Below are positions 23,724-31,766 of a stretch of DNA of 51,466 bases, piece after piece. The notes under the pieces are model-generated. The model saw only the letters and a program-made list of their open reading frames with translations. It was not told the DNA's origin and did no database searches. The stretch is from an uncultured Lachnospiraceae bacterium. GTDB lineage: Bacteria > Bacillota_A > Clostridia > Lachnospirales > Lachnospiraceae. The DNA is taken from positions 1 to 51,466 of the forward strand of contig CAJUDN010000014.1 of assembly GCA_910585355.1 (NCBI GenBank), read 5' to 3'. Position numbers and translations under genes: made by a program. Within the stretch, counting starts at the first letter, position 1. Every line of letters begins with the position of its first letter.

Positions 23724-24710
23724 TTAATATTTCCCTGCGTCCAAACCGCTATGGTAAGAATAATTTCCCAGTTCCCCGAGGAACGGTTCCCAGTTCTGCT
23801 CATGAAGCGGGGCTTCGCTGACCAGCAGTACGTTTAAGTGATAGTAGATTATATTGCATTTTTTTAAGGTTTGTTTGTACAGCTCCAAAAATGAAGCCGC
23901 GGAGGCCATGCTTTTATCCCATGGATTGGTCCAGACCTCATGGTCCATATTGAGGGTTTTTCGGACTCCTCTCGGAGTTTCATCCGTGACCAGCTTTTTT
24001 GAGGCAATGGGATGTCTTAAAAAAATGGATTCAAAAAAGCGGATGGTATTTCGTTTGTGCCCGGCCGGATCGGAAAGAATACGGCCGCCGAAACGGATGG
24101 CATAAATGGAACGGCGTACCATTCCCTCCGTAACCTGAAAGTTGTTGTACTCTGTAATCGGATAATAGGTATTATTGACGCAGCGGCTTAAAAAGGAAGA
24201 AATGAATTGAATTTCCTGGCCGTTTAAGCAGATCGTAGCGGCCTGATTAAATTCGGAAGGTTTTTTATGCTTGAATTTCCTTAAAAGCAGGGCGTCAATA
24301 TCGTTTTCCAGTTCCGCGTGGAGACCATGAAACTGGGAACGCTTTCCCTCTGTCTCATACTGAATCCGTCCATAGACATAGGGGTGACAGATGGAGTCGG
24401 CGATATAATGGCAGAGATAACCGGCGAAATAGGAAGCGGCCTGCTCCCGCTGCTGTCGGGAAGAGATTTTGGAAAGCTCCTCCAAATAGTTCCGGAAGAA
24501 GAGGTTTACATGACTTTCGTGCATGTGGGAACCCACATTCCGGTAGTCACGGTGCCTTAGTATGGGCAGGTTATAGAAAAAAATATCCGGTCCCTGAAGG
24601 CCAAGCTGATAAAGCCAACGATATTTGGAGATTACGTGTTTTAAATAAGTATTCGGCAGGTCATTGTAGGCTTTTACACCAAACAGGTAGTGGGTTGTAA
24701 ATCCTGGCAG
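23724..24710 (-). CDS. Zinc-dependent phospholipase C-family protein with CTG start
   Basis: A 328-residue protein of the clostridial zinc-dependent phospholipase C superfamily. Expected metal-ligand histidines are seen in THYLFG at the N-terminus, HRDYRNVGSHMHESH, AGYLCHYIADSICHPYVY and FHGLHAELENDID. The conserved N-terminal block (P-G-F-T-T-H-Y-L-F-G) is preceded by no ATG, GTG or TTG in frame. It is preceded by CTG at 24710-24708, with AAAGGAG (24726-24720) 9 nt upstream, so a CTG start is proposed. The first ATG would be at 24536 and would delete the N-terminal histidines. Many members lack a signal peptide, as here; the real substrate is unknown. Confidence 0.75.
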   Translation of the reverse strand: MPGFTTHYLFGVKAYNDLPNTYLKHVISKYRWLYQLGLQGPDIFFYNLPILRHRDYRNVGSHMHESHVNLFFRNYLEELSKISSRQQREQAASYFAGYLCHYIADSICHPYVYGRIQYETEGKRSQFHGLHAELENDIDALLLRKFKHKKPSEFNQAATICLNGQEIQFISSFLSRCVNNTYYPITEYNNFQVTEGMVRRSIYAIRFGGRILSDPAGHKRNTIRFFESIFLRHPIASKKLVTDETPRGVRKTLNMDHEVWTNPWDKSMASAASFLELYKQTLKKCNIIYYHLNVLLVSEAPLHEQNWEPFLGELGNYSYHSGLDAGKY

Positions 24711-24723
24711 AGGTATCAGCTCC

Positions 24724-24830
24724 TTTACTATGAAAGTTCAGCGTTCCGGCGCTGAACGTGCGAAAACGGAGCCGCGAAACGGCATCTTCCACTCCCGTTT
24801 TCTGCACATCCGCCGGAGGCTCATAGGAAA
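24724..24830. repeat. Structured repeat with TTT(A/C)CTATGA ends, copy 1
   Basis: On the plus strand it starts TTTACTATGAAAGT and ends GGCTCATAGGAAA, i.e. ends that are inverted copies of TTT(A/C)CTATGA. Inside are GTTCAGCG/CGCTGAAC (24736-24743/24750-24757) and a longer hairpin joining GTGCGAAAACGG to CCGTTTTCTGCAC. It lies directly upstream of the phospholipase-like gene and would be transcribed as its leader. Copy 2 is at 32458-32670. Confidence 0.5.
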
Positions 24831-24964
24831 CCCTTTCATTCATGGTGGTGCCTGATGGCAGGCATGGGGGTTTACAATGAAATCAGTTTTTAATGTCTTT
24901 GACATTATAGCATATCTTACAGGGAAATGGAATAAAACATAGAAAGAAAATATTGGGGAGCGTC

Positions 24965-26284
24965 ATGATTTCAGTCATTCATGAATGGATTTGGGGGCCG
25001 GGAATGCTGGCTCTTTTTCTGGCGGCGGGAGTTCTTTACAGTGTGCGGCTCAAGGGGTACGCGATCCTGGGATTTTCCAAATGGTGGAGGGCGACTGTGG
25101 GGAGCCTTTGGAAGGGAAAGGAACAGAAAAGCGGAGAGGGAATTTCTCAGTTTCAGTCTGCCTGTACTGCTCTGGCGGCTACCATCGGAACCGGCAATAT
25201 TGCAGGAGTGGCGACAGCGCTTCTGGCAGGAGGCCCCGGGGCTGTTTTCTGGATGTGGGTGTCGGCGTTTCTTGGAATGGCGACAGCGTACGGGGAGACG
25301 GAGCTGGGTATCCGCTACCGGAGTAAGGACAGGGAGGGGAACTGGCTTTCCGGCCCTATGATGTATCTGGAACGGGGGCTTTCATGCAGATGGGCGGGAA
25401 TCCTGTATGCAGGTTTCTGCGTGGTTGCGTCTTTCGGAATGGGGAGCATGGTGCAGGCCAATGCCATCTCGGAAACCTTTGAATTTGCCTTTTCTCTTCC
25501 GCCATTTCTTATCGGAATCGGTCTTACTGTCCTGGCCGGGCGGATTATAGCAGGAGGAGTGAGGACCATTGCGAGAACAGCGGAGAAGATGGTGCCGCTG
25601 TCTGCAGGAATCTATATGGCCGCGTCCCTGGCGGTGATAGCTGTGTTTCAGGAACATGTTTTGGCGGCTTTTGCCATGATTTTTAAGGATGCTTTTTCCT
25701 TTTCAAGCGTGTCCGGGGGAATTGCGGGTTTTGGCGTCAGTAAATGTGTGAGATTCGGAATTGCCCGGGGCGTATTCTCCAATGAAGCCGGCCTTGGCAG
25801 CATGGCCATGTTAAACGGGGGAGCGGCTCAGGCAGAAAAGGGCGTCCAGGGGCAGTGGGCCATGTTTGAGGTATTTTTTGACACCATTGTCAGCTGCACC
25901 CTGACGGCAGTGGTGATTCTCTGCGCCATGGGGGAGGAAATTTATTCTTTTTCCGGGAACGGAGCGGAACTTACGAGTCTGTGCTTTACAAAGGGTCTGG
26001 GGAATCTGGGCGGATATACGGTATCCATATGCGTGGCGCTTTTTGCTTTTGCCACAATCATTGCATGGTATTATATGGGAAAACAGGCGGTCGCGTACCT
26101 GAGAGAGGCCGCTGGAATTGACATATCCGCCCTTTATATGGCCGGATATCTGACAGCCGTATTTTTAGGGTGCCTGGGGCCCATGGAAAAGGTGTGGGAG
26201 ATATCAGATATTTTTAATGGATTTATGGCGCTTCCCAATCTGGCCGCACTGATTCTTCTGGTCAGAAAGGTGGAGCGCCCATGA
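24965..26284 (+). CDS. Sodium:alanine/glycine symporter (AGCS family)
   Basis: A 439-residue integral membrane transporter with about eleven helices. The AGCS signature ATIGTGNIAGVATALLAGGPGAVFWMW lies near residues 70-97, followed by GMATAYGETELG. It imports alanine or glycine with Na+. The ATG at 24965 is chosen with GGGGAG at 24955-24960. It is bounded by a downstream terminator and appears to be a single-gene unit. Confidence 0.92.
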   Translation: MISVIHEWIWGPGMLALFLAAGVLYSVRLKGYAILGFSKWWRATVGSLWKGKEQKSGEGISQFQSACTALAATIGTGNIAGVATALLAGGPGAVFWMWVSAFLGMATAYGETELGIRYRSKDREGNWLSGPMMYLERGLSCRWAGILYAGFCVVASFGMGSMVQANAISETFEFAFSLPPFLIGIGLTVLAGRIIAGGVRTIARTAEKMVPLSAGIYMAASLAVIAVFQEHVLAAFAMIFKDAFSFSSVSGGIAGFGVSKCVRFGIARGVFSNEAGLGSMAMLNGGAAQAEKGVQGQWAMFEVFFDTIVSCTLTAVVILCAMGEEIYSFSGNGAELTSLCFTKGLGNLGGYTVSICVALFAFATIIAWYYMGKQAVAYLREAAGIDISALYMAGYLTAVFLGCLGPMEKVWEISDIFNGFMALPNLAALILLVRKVERP

Positions 26285-26289
26285 AAAAA

Positions 26290-26311
26290 GCACCCCGCCG
26301 GGTGCTCTTTT
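26290..26311 (+). terminator. Terminator after the AGCS gene
   Basis: GCACCC (26290-26295) pairs with GGGTGC (26300-26305), preceded by A6 and followed by TCTTTT. Confidence 0.85.
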
Positions 26312-26617
26312 CAACAAAATGATTATTTGAAAAAGGGAGGAGAGCTGATAAATACTTATCAGCCCGAGTATTATGAAAAAAATCTTATAAGCAGCATCGC
26401 ATCGGATGTTTCTCTGTTTATGTTTATATGATAAAAGGTAAAGATGAAGAAATCATGTGGATTGTGTAAAAGAATTTTGAAAAGACTTTGAACAAATTAT
26501 GAACGCAGGTCTTAAAAATTCGGTTAAGAAAATGTAAGAGAAAAGTATAAGGGAAGAAAGGATTCTCTGTTACAATGATAGCAAAAAATGGTAATCCAGT
26601 TTGAGGAGGAGAAAAGG
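26312..26617. other. Gap with one short dyad
   Basis: The only clear structure is GCTGATAA (26344-26351) with TTATCAGC (26356-26363), an 8-bp perfect inverted repeat with a 4-bp centre, about 255 bp before the SIMPL-domain gene. A -10-like TACAAT (26572-26577) lies 41 nt before that start, without a matching -35. Nothing else was recognised. Confidence 0.4.
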
Positions 26618-27400
26618 ATGAAAAAAAGAGTCAGTTTTATAGCGCTTGGATGTATTGTGGCAGGCAGTCTGGTTCTGTCAGGCTGTTCAACGAAAGCTGC
26701 CGTCACATCCATGCCGGATGTGATACAGGTAAAGAATGTGTCTGATGAACCTAAAGTTTCTCTCAGCGCTTCGGAAACGGTGGAGGTGGTTCCGGACATG
26801 GCAGAGATCGTATATGGAATTACCACAGAGAATACGGATGCCGTGCGGTGCCAGCAGGAGAATACGGAAAACTTAAACCGGCTTTTGGAATATTTAAAAG
26901 CTCAGGGATTTGAGGACAAGTCCATCCGGACATCCGGCTTTTCACTGGACCCGAGATATGACTGGAGCGGAAACAGACAGACACTGATTGGCTATGAGAT
27001 GCGGACGCAGGTAACTGTGACGGATATTCCCATGGACCAGGTGGGAGCCATGCTGACCAAAGGGGTAGAATCCGGAGCCAATGAAATCTATTCGGTTTCC
27101 TATTTCTCCAGTCAGTATGATGAAGCTTATGGAGAGGCCCTTGCAAAAGCGATGGAATCGGCAAGAGGAAAAGCTGAGGCTCTGACGGCCGCCAGCGGAA
27201 AGAAGCTGGGGGACGTGATCAATATTGAAGAATACAATGACAGCCAGTATGGAAGATACGTTTCCGCAGAGATGGGGAACATCAGAAAAATGGCCGCGAC
27301 GGAGGACGCAGCCGCGGGTATGGACATGGGTGTGATGCCCGGCCAGCTGCAGGTAACAGCTGCCATAAATGTGGAATTCGCACTGGTTTCCGCGGAGTAA
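26618..27400 (+). CDS. SIMPL (DUF541) domain lipoprotein
   Basis: A 260-residue protein with a lipoprotein signal (lipobox LSGC, Cys23) and a SIMPL/DUF541 domain covering most of the mature part: SLSASETVEVVPDMAEIVYGI near the start and SARGKAEALTAASGKKLG in the C-terminal half. Such proteins lie outside the membrane; some E. coli and mammalian relatives protect against oxidative stress or join signalling complexes, but no common reaction is known. GAGGAG (26602-26607) supports the start at 26618. Confidence 0.85.
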   Translation: MKKRVSFIALGCIVAGSLVLSGCSTKAAVTSMPDVIQVKNVSDEPKVSLSASETVEVVPDMAEIVYGITTENTDAVRCQQENTENLNRLLEYLKAQGFEDKSIRTSGFSLDPRYDWSGNRQTLIGYEMRTQVTVTDIPMDQVGAMLTKGVESGANEIYSVSYFSSQYDEAYGEALAKAMESARGKAEALTAASGKKLGDVINIEEYNDSQYGRYVSAEMGNIRKMAATEDAAAGMDMGVMPGQLQVTAAINVEFALVSAE

Positions 27401-27432
27401 CAACATAAGGCGGACGCTGCGAAGAAAGGGGG

Positions 27433-27461
27433 TGGACATCTCCTGACGGGTCCTGTATAAT
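27433..27461 (+). promoter_or_regulatory. Promoter for the peptidyl-prolyl isomerase gene
   Basis: TGGACA at 27433-27438 and perfect TATAAT at 27456-27461 with a 17-bp spacer; start codon about 25 nt after the expected transcript start. Confidence 0.75.
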
Positions 27462-27492
27462 TGAGAATAGAAAAGCAAAGGAGATTCCTGAA

Positions 27493-28011
27493 ATGAAAAA
27501 TCCAGAAATTACAATTGAGATGGCAAGCGGAGATTTGATAAAGGCGGAGCTTTATCCGGAGGTGGCTCCAAATACGGTCAATAACTTTTTGAGTCTGGTA
27601 AACAAGGGGTTTTATGACGGATTAATTTTCCACCGTGTGATTAAGGGATTCATGATCCAGGGAGGATGCCCGGATGGAAACGGCATGGGCGGCCCGGGTT
27701 ATTGCATTAAGGGCGAATTTTCCCACAATGGATTCCAAAACGGCCTGGCGCATACTCCCGGGGTTCTTTCCATGGCCCGCGCCATGAGTCCCAATTCCGC
27801 CGGTTCCCAGTTCTTTATCATGCATGAGTCCGCACCGTATTTAAACGGAGAATATGCGGCTTTCGGACAGGTCGTTGAGGGTATGGACGTGGTAAATAAA
27901 ATTGCTGAGGTCCGCACCGATTACAGCGACCGTCCGATGAAGGAACAGAAAATTAAAACCATCACGGCGGAGACCTTCGGGGAAGTGTATCCGGAGCCGG
28001 AAAAATGCTAA
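27493..28011 (+). CDS. Cyclophilin-type peptidyl-prolyl isomerase
   Basis: A 172-residue cytoplasmic cyclophilin (no signal peptide). Active-site blocks are FHRVIKGFMIQGGCPDGNGMGGPGY, GVLSMARAMSPNSAGSQFFI and the later FGQVVEGMDVV. It speeds cis-trans isomerisation at proline bonds during folding. It starts at 27493 and is followed at 36 nt by an acetyltransferase gene. Confidence 0.94.
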   Translation: MKNPEITIEMASGDLIKAELYPEVAPNTVNNFLSLVNKGFYDGLIFHRVIKGFMIQGGCPDGNGMGGPGYCIKGEFSHNGFQNGLAHTPGVLSMARAMSPNSAGSQFFIMHESAPYLNGEYAAFGQVVEGMDVVNKIAEVRTDYSDRPMKEQKIKTITAETFGEVYPEPEKC

Positions 28012-28047
28012 AAAATCCGGACCGGAAATCAAAAACGGGAGAGGCAT

Positions 28048-28755
28048 ATGAAGGAAACCAGAATGGTTACTATAAATAACAGAGAAATCCCTATACTGAT
28101 TTCGGATGAGAGAGAGGCTCTTCTGGCTGCGAAAGCGGCCGGAGGGGCCATTGTAGGTTTATGGAGACCCGGAATGAATATGGAGGAGCTTTCCGGGGCC
28201 GGATACGCCGTGGAGGATCCCAAAGATCTGACAAAGGAATATCTGGAGCGGGTGGCAAGACGTCATCTTGGGCTTCCCTGGAAGATTTGTGAAACCAGGC
28301 GTCTTCTGATACGGGAGTTGTTCGGGGATGATTTTGATAAGCTTTGGGGACACAGGATCGGCCGGGGATTTCAGACTGTGGAAGAGCTCTATGCCTATAC
28401 TAAGAACCAGTATACTTTTTACGAGTTTGGATTTTGGGCTGTGGTGGAAAAGAGAACGGGAATCTTGGCCGGGGTGGCCGGACTTACGATTCCAGGCGAA
28501 GACGGAGGCGGGGATTCTGAAACAGAAACACTTTTCCTGCCGGCAGAGGAGGAAAACCAGGGGGAGACGGAAACTCTGGAGCTGGGGTATCATATATTTC
28601 CGGACTTTAGAAGAAAGGGATATGGAAGGGAAAGCTGCGAGGCGATTTTACGGTATGGGAGGGGAGAGCTTCTGGCCGGGGATTTCCTGGTACGGATCCG
28701 CAAAGGGAATGAGGCGTCGAAAAGGCTTGCGGAGGGCTTAGGTTTTCATATTTAG
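28048..28755 (+). CDS. GNAT acetyltransferase with extra N-terminal domain
   Basis: A 235-residue protein. The C-terminal part (from about residue 85) is a GNAT fold with the acetyl-CoA loop RRKGYGRESCEAILRYG and the closing ASKRLAEGLGFH. The first ~70 residues, with PILISDEREALLAAKAAGGAIVG, form a separate small domain that looks like a receiver-like or Rossmann-like half; its role is unknown. A linker of Glu/Gly residues (around 155-175) interrupts the GNAT core. Substrate cannot be predicted. Confidence 0.75.
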   Translation: MKETRMVTINNREIPILISDEREALLAAKAAGGAIVGLWRPGMNMEELSGAGYAVEDPKDLTKEYLERVARRHLGLPWKICETRRLLIRELFGDDFDKLWGHRIGRGFQTVEELYAYTKNQYTFYEFGFWAVVEKRTGILAGVAGLTIPGEDGGGDSETETLFLPAEEENQGETETLELGYHIFPDFRRKGYGRESCEAILRYGRGELLAGDFLVRIRKGNEASKRLAEGLGFHI

Positions 28756-28787
28756 TTTTTTTTGGCAAAAGGTCACAGGGTGTGGTT

Positions 28788-28891
28788 GGACTGTTGCACT
28801 TTTTTGCGGAAAGTGCTTGTCAAATGATATCTTTATCCGGTATACTGGTTATTGTATACAAGAATAACAGTCCAGGCGGAATTGGACTGTT
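28788..28891 (+). promoter_or_regulatory. Three GGACTGTT half-sites around the ispE promoter
   Basis: GGACTGTT at 28788-28795 and again at 28884-28891, and its complement AACAGTCC at 28866-28873. The last two form a 9-bp inverted repeat (TAACAGTCC/GGACTGTTA, 10-nt loop) just after the expected transcript start; the first lies upstream of the -35. This could be an operator set for a dimeric regulator, or the RNA hairpin could act in the leader. Confidence 0.45.
28817..28846 (+). promoter_or_regulatory. Promoter for ispE and downstream genes
   Basis: TTGTCA at 28817-28822 and TATACT at 28841-28846, 18-bp spacer. It probably drives ispE, the GntR regulator, the small gene, the aldo/keto reductase and the glutaredoxin-like gene, since no terminator is seen until 32356. 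Confidence 0.7.
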
Positions 28892-28929
28892 ATATACAGG
28901 AAACAAAAAGATACAGGCGGGTGGAGAAT

Positions 28930-29826
28930 ATGACAGACCATTTAGAGTTGAAGGCCTATGGAAAAATCAATCTTGGGCTGGATGTGGTGAGAAAGAGGGA
29001 GGACGGCTACCATGAGGTCCGTATGATTATGCAGACCGTGAACCTGTATGATAAAATAGTGATGGATAAAAGCGGCAGGCAGGGAGTACAGACGGAAACC
29101 AGTCTGCCATATGTGCCGGATGGCGAGGGGAATCTGGCTTATCGGGCGGCAAAGCTTTTGCTAGATGAATTTCAGATTTCTGAGGGAGTGAAAATAAAGA
29201 TTAAAAAATGTATCCCTGTGGCCGCGGGAATGGCCGGCGGAAGTACGGATGCCGCCGCTGTTCTGGTAGGCATAAACAGGATGTTTGATCTGGGTCTGAC
29301 AAAGCGTGAGCTGATGGTCAGAGGATTAAAACTGGGAGCTGATGTGCCCTACTGTATCCTACGGGGGACGGCCCTTTCCGAGGGGATCGGTGAGGTACTC
29401 ACAGAGCTTCCTGCGGCTCCCGGGTGTCATGTGGTTTTGGCGAAACCGCAGATTTCCGTGTCCACAAAGGCGGTTTATGGGAAGCTTAGGGTAGCAGAGC
29501 TTAAAAAAGAGGAGCATCCGGATATTGACGGTATGGCAGAGGCCATCCAAAAAAAGGACCTGGACGGTGTGACAGCCCGCCTGGGAAATGTACTGGAAAC
29601 CATAACAATTCCGGAACATCCGGAAATTGGAACAATAAAGAAAATTTTACTGGACCACGGCGCCGAGGGAGCATTGATGAGCGGAAGCGGCCCCACAGTA
29701 TTTGGAATTTTTAAGTCCCGGGAATCGGCGGCGGAGGCCTGCGGATATCTTAAGGAGGCAGAAAACGGACGGTTGACTCGTCAGGTCTATTTGACCAGCT
29801 TTTTTAACAGAAAATCAGCCAGATAG
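28930..29826 (+). CDS. ispE: 4-diphosphocytidyl-2-C-methyl-D-erythritol kinase
   Basis: A 298-residue GHMP kinase of the non-mevalonate isoprenoid pathway, which phosphorylates CDP-methylerythritol. AYGKINLGLDVVRKREDGYHEV is the N-terminal substrate region, PVAAGMAGGSTDAAA the ATP-binding GHMP motif (near residue 95), and LMSGSGPTVFGIF the C-terminal motif 3. The ATG at 28930 fits the family N-terminus; a longer reading from 28852 would start at the transcript start and run through the hairpin. Confidence 0.95.
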   Translation: MTDHLELKAYGKINLGLDVVRKREDGYHEVRMIMQTVNLYDKIVMDKSGRQGVQTETSLPYVPDGEGNLAYRAAKLLLDEFQISEGVKIKIKKCIPVAAGMAGGSTDAAAVLVGINRMFDLGLTKRELMVRGLKLGADVPYCILRGTALSEGIGEVLTELPAAPGCHVVLAKPQISVSTKAVYGKLRVAELKKEEHPDIDGMAEAIQKKDLDGVTARLGNVLETITIPEHPEIGTIKKILLDHGAEGALMSGSGPTVFGIFKSRESAAEACGYLKEAENGRLTRQVYLTSFFNRKSAR

Positions 29827-29839
29827 AAGGAGAAGACCA

Positions 29840-30556
29840 ATGACAAGCAATTTTCAAGTGAATATGGATGAATATCTGCCTCTCAGAGATGTGGTCTTTA
29901 AGACTTTGCGTCAGGCGATTTTAAAGGGCGAGCTGGAGCCTGGGGAACGGCTTATGGAAATTCAGCTTGCCGAGCGGCTGGGCGTCAGCCGCACGCCAAT
30001 TCGCGAGGCCATAAGAAAGCTGGAACTGGAGGGCCTGGTGCTCATGATTCCCAGAAAAGGCGCGGAGGTCGCAAAGATTTCTGAAAATAACTTAAGAGAT
30101 GTACTGGAAGTGCGCCGCTCCCTGGAGGAACTGGCCATTGACCTGGCCTGTCAGAGAATGACGCCGGAAGAGCTTCTGGAGCTTACAAAAACCGAGGAGC
30201 TTTTTTCTCAGGCCATCAGGGAAGGCGATGCCATGCGGATCGCCCAGACGGACGAACGTTACCATGAAATCATATACAACAGCACAAAGAATGATAAACT
30301 GGTGCAGATTTTGAACAATCTGCGGGAGCAGATGTACCGTTACCGCCTGGAATACATCAAGGATGAGAATAAGCGTCAGATTCTTCTGGTGGAGCATGAC
30401 CAGATCATTAAGGCCCTGGCCCTCAGACATGTTCACGAGGCCAAAATCGCCATACGGGAGCATATTGACAACCAGGAAATCACAATCCTTAAAAATTTGA
30501 AGGAGCAGGAAAATGACGTTCAAAGAAAAATATCTGGCCGGAGAGGTTCCGTTTGA
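29840..30556 (+). CDS. GntR-family regulator (FadR subfamily, FCD domain)
   Basis: A 238-residue transcription factor. The winged helix-turn-helix (around residues 12-75) contains GELEPGERLMEIQLAERLGVSRTPIREAIRKLELEGLV, a textbook GntR motif. The C-terminal all-helical FCD domain has the metal/ligand-binding Asp and His residues (DERYHEIIYN, and later EHDQIIKALALRH). The FadR subgroup usually responds to organic acids or sugars acids. Located 13 nt after ispE; may bind the half-sites upstream of that gene (inference). Its last 44 nt overlap the next gene. Confidence 0.92.
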   Translation: MTSNFQVNMDEYLPLRDVVFKTLRQAILKGELEPGERLMEIQLAERLGVSRTPIREAIRKLELEGLVLMIPRKGAEVAKISENNLRDVLEVRRSLEELAIDLACQRMTPEELLELTKTEELFSQAIREGDAMRIAQTDERYHEIIYNSTKNDKLVQILNNLREQMYRYRLEYIKDENKRQILLVEHDQIIKALALRHVHEAKIAIREHIDNQEITILKNLKEQENDVQRKISGRRGSV

Positions 30557-30716
30557 AGAAATAGACGATTATATTGAAATCTGGAACAACAGTAACGATA
30601 CATGTACACTGGCGCAGTTCCTGGGGCTCAGTGCAGACGAGGAAGATATCTGGATTGAGGACAGCGATGAGGCGCTTATGGAATTACTGGATAAAGAAAG
30701 GAGAAAAGGAAAATGA
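30513..30716 (+). CDS. Small acidic protein of unknown function
   Basis: A 67-residue protein beginning MTFKEKYLAGEVPFEEIDDYIE and ending in an acidic then basic tail. GGAGCAGGA lies just upstream of the ATG. It overlaps the end of the GntR gene by 44 nt in another frame, and the next gene's ATG overlaps its stop by 4 nt (ATGA), which argues it is translated. No domain is known to me. It is likely a helical cytoplasmic protein. Confidence 0.7.
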   Translation: MTFKEKYLAGEVPFEEIDDYIEIWNNSNDTCTLAQFLGLSADEEDIWIEDSDEALMELLDKERRKGK

Positions 30717-31750
30717 CAACGGTAACGCTGGGAAGAACCGGAATTACAGTCAACAAAAACGGATTTGGGGCACTGCCGATTCAGAGGATCACAAAGGATG
30801 AGGCGGCAGGGCTTTTGAGAAAGGCCTATGACGGAGGTATTACGCTGTTTGATACGGCCAGGGCATATTCTGACAGTGAGGAGAAGATAGGATATGCCAT
30901 GAGCGATATCCGAAACCATATTTACATTACCACCAAGACAGCGGCCCAGAATGCCGATGCCTTCTGGAAGGATTTGGAAACCAGCCTGACGCTGCTAAAA
31001 ACAGACCATGTGGATGTGTACCAGTTCCATAACCCGTCCTTTTGTCCGAAGCCGGGCGATGAGAGCGGTCTTTATGACGCGGCGCTAAAGGCCAGAGAGC
31101 AGGGAAAAATCCGGTTTATCGGAATTACCAACCACCGCCTGTCTGTGGCCAATGAGGCAGTGGAAAGCGGTCTTTATGATACGCTCCAGTTCCCCTTCTG
31201 CTACCTTTGCAGCGACAAGGACGTGGAGCTGGTTGAGGCCTGTAAGAAGAGCAATGTGGGATTCATTGCCATGAAGGCTTTGTCCGGCGGCCTGATTACC
31301 AATTCCGCGGCCGCTTACGCTTTTGAGGCTCAGTATGATAATGTGCTTCCCATATGGGGTGTTCAAAGAGAGCATGAGCTGGACGAATTCTTAAGTTACA
31401 TAACAAATCCTCCGGTGATGACAGAGGAAATCAAAGCCCTCATTGAGTCAGACAGAAAGCAGCTTTACGGCAGTTTCTGCCGCGGCTGCGGATACTGTAT
31501 GCCATGCCCGGCGGGAATCGAAATCAATAACTGCGCGAGAATGTCCCTGTTACTCCGCCGCTCTCCGTCCGCCGGACATTTATCTGAGGCCGGACAGGCA
31601 AAGATGATGAAGATTAAGGACTGCCTTCACTGCAACGCATGCATGAGCAAATGTCCTTACGGACTTAATACGCCGGAGCTCCTCCAGAGAAACTTAAAGG
31701 ACTATGAGGAGGTTCTTGCGGGAAAGATTATGACCCCAACAAATTTTTAA
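30713..31750 (+). CDS. Aldo/keto reductase with C-terminal 4Fe-4S domain
   Basis: A 345-residue protein. The N-terminal ~260 residues are an AKR barrel: FDTARAYSDSEEKIG (catalytic Asp/Tyr), TKTA (Lys) and VYQFHNPS (His). The C-terminal ~80 residues carry two ferredoxin-type clusters: CRGCGYCMPCP and CLHCNACMSKCP. This AKR plus ferredoxin layout is common in anaerobes; the electron donor may be the bound clusters rather than only NADPH. Substrate unknown. Translationally coupled to the small protein before it; the tandem CxxC protein follows by 16 nt. Confidence 0.9.
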   Translation: MTTVTLGRTGITVNKNGFGALPIQRITKDEAAGLLRKAYDGGITLFDTARAYSDSEEKIGYAMSDIRNHIYITTKTAAQNADAFWKDLETSLTLLKTDHVDVYQFHNPSFCPKPGDESGLYDAALKAREQGKIRFIGITNHRLSVANEAVESGLYDTLQFPFCYLCSDKDVELVEACKKSNVGFIAMKALSGGLITNSAAAYAFEAQYDNVLPIWGVQREHELDEFLSYITNPPVMTEEIKALIESDRKQLYGSFCRGCGYCMPCPAGIEINNCARMSLLLRRSPSAGHLSEAGQAKMMKIKDCLHCNACMSKCPYGLNTPELLQRNLKDYEEVLAGKIMTPTNF

Positions 31751-31766
31751 GCAGGAGGAAACCAAT

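Noticed and set aside
24661..24843. A 60-codon minus-strand frame upstream of the phospholipase-like gene
   Set aside because: It runs through the structured repeat and overlaps the conserved N-terminus of the real gene in another frame.
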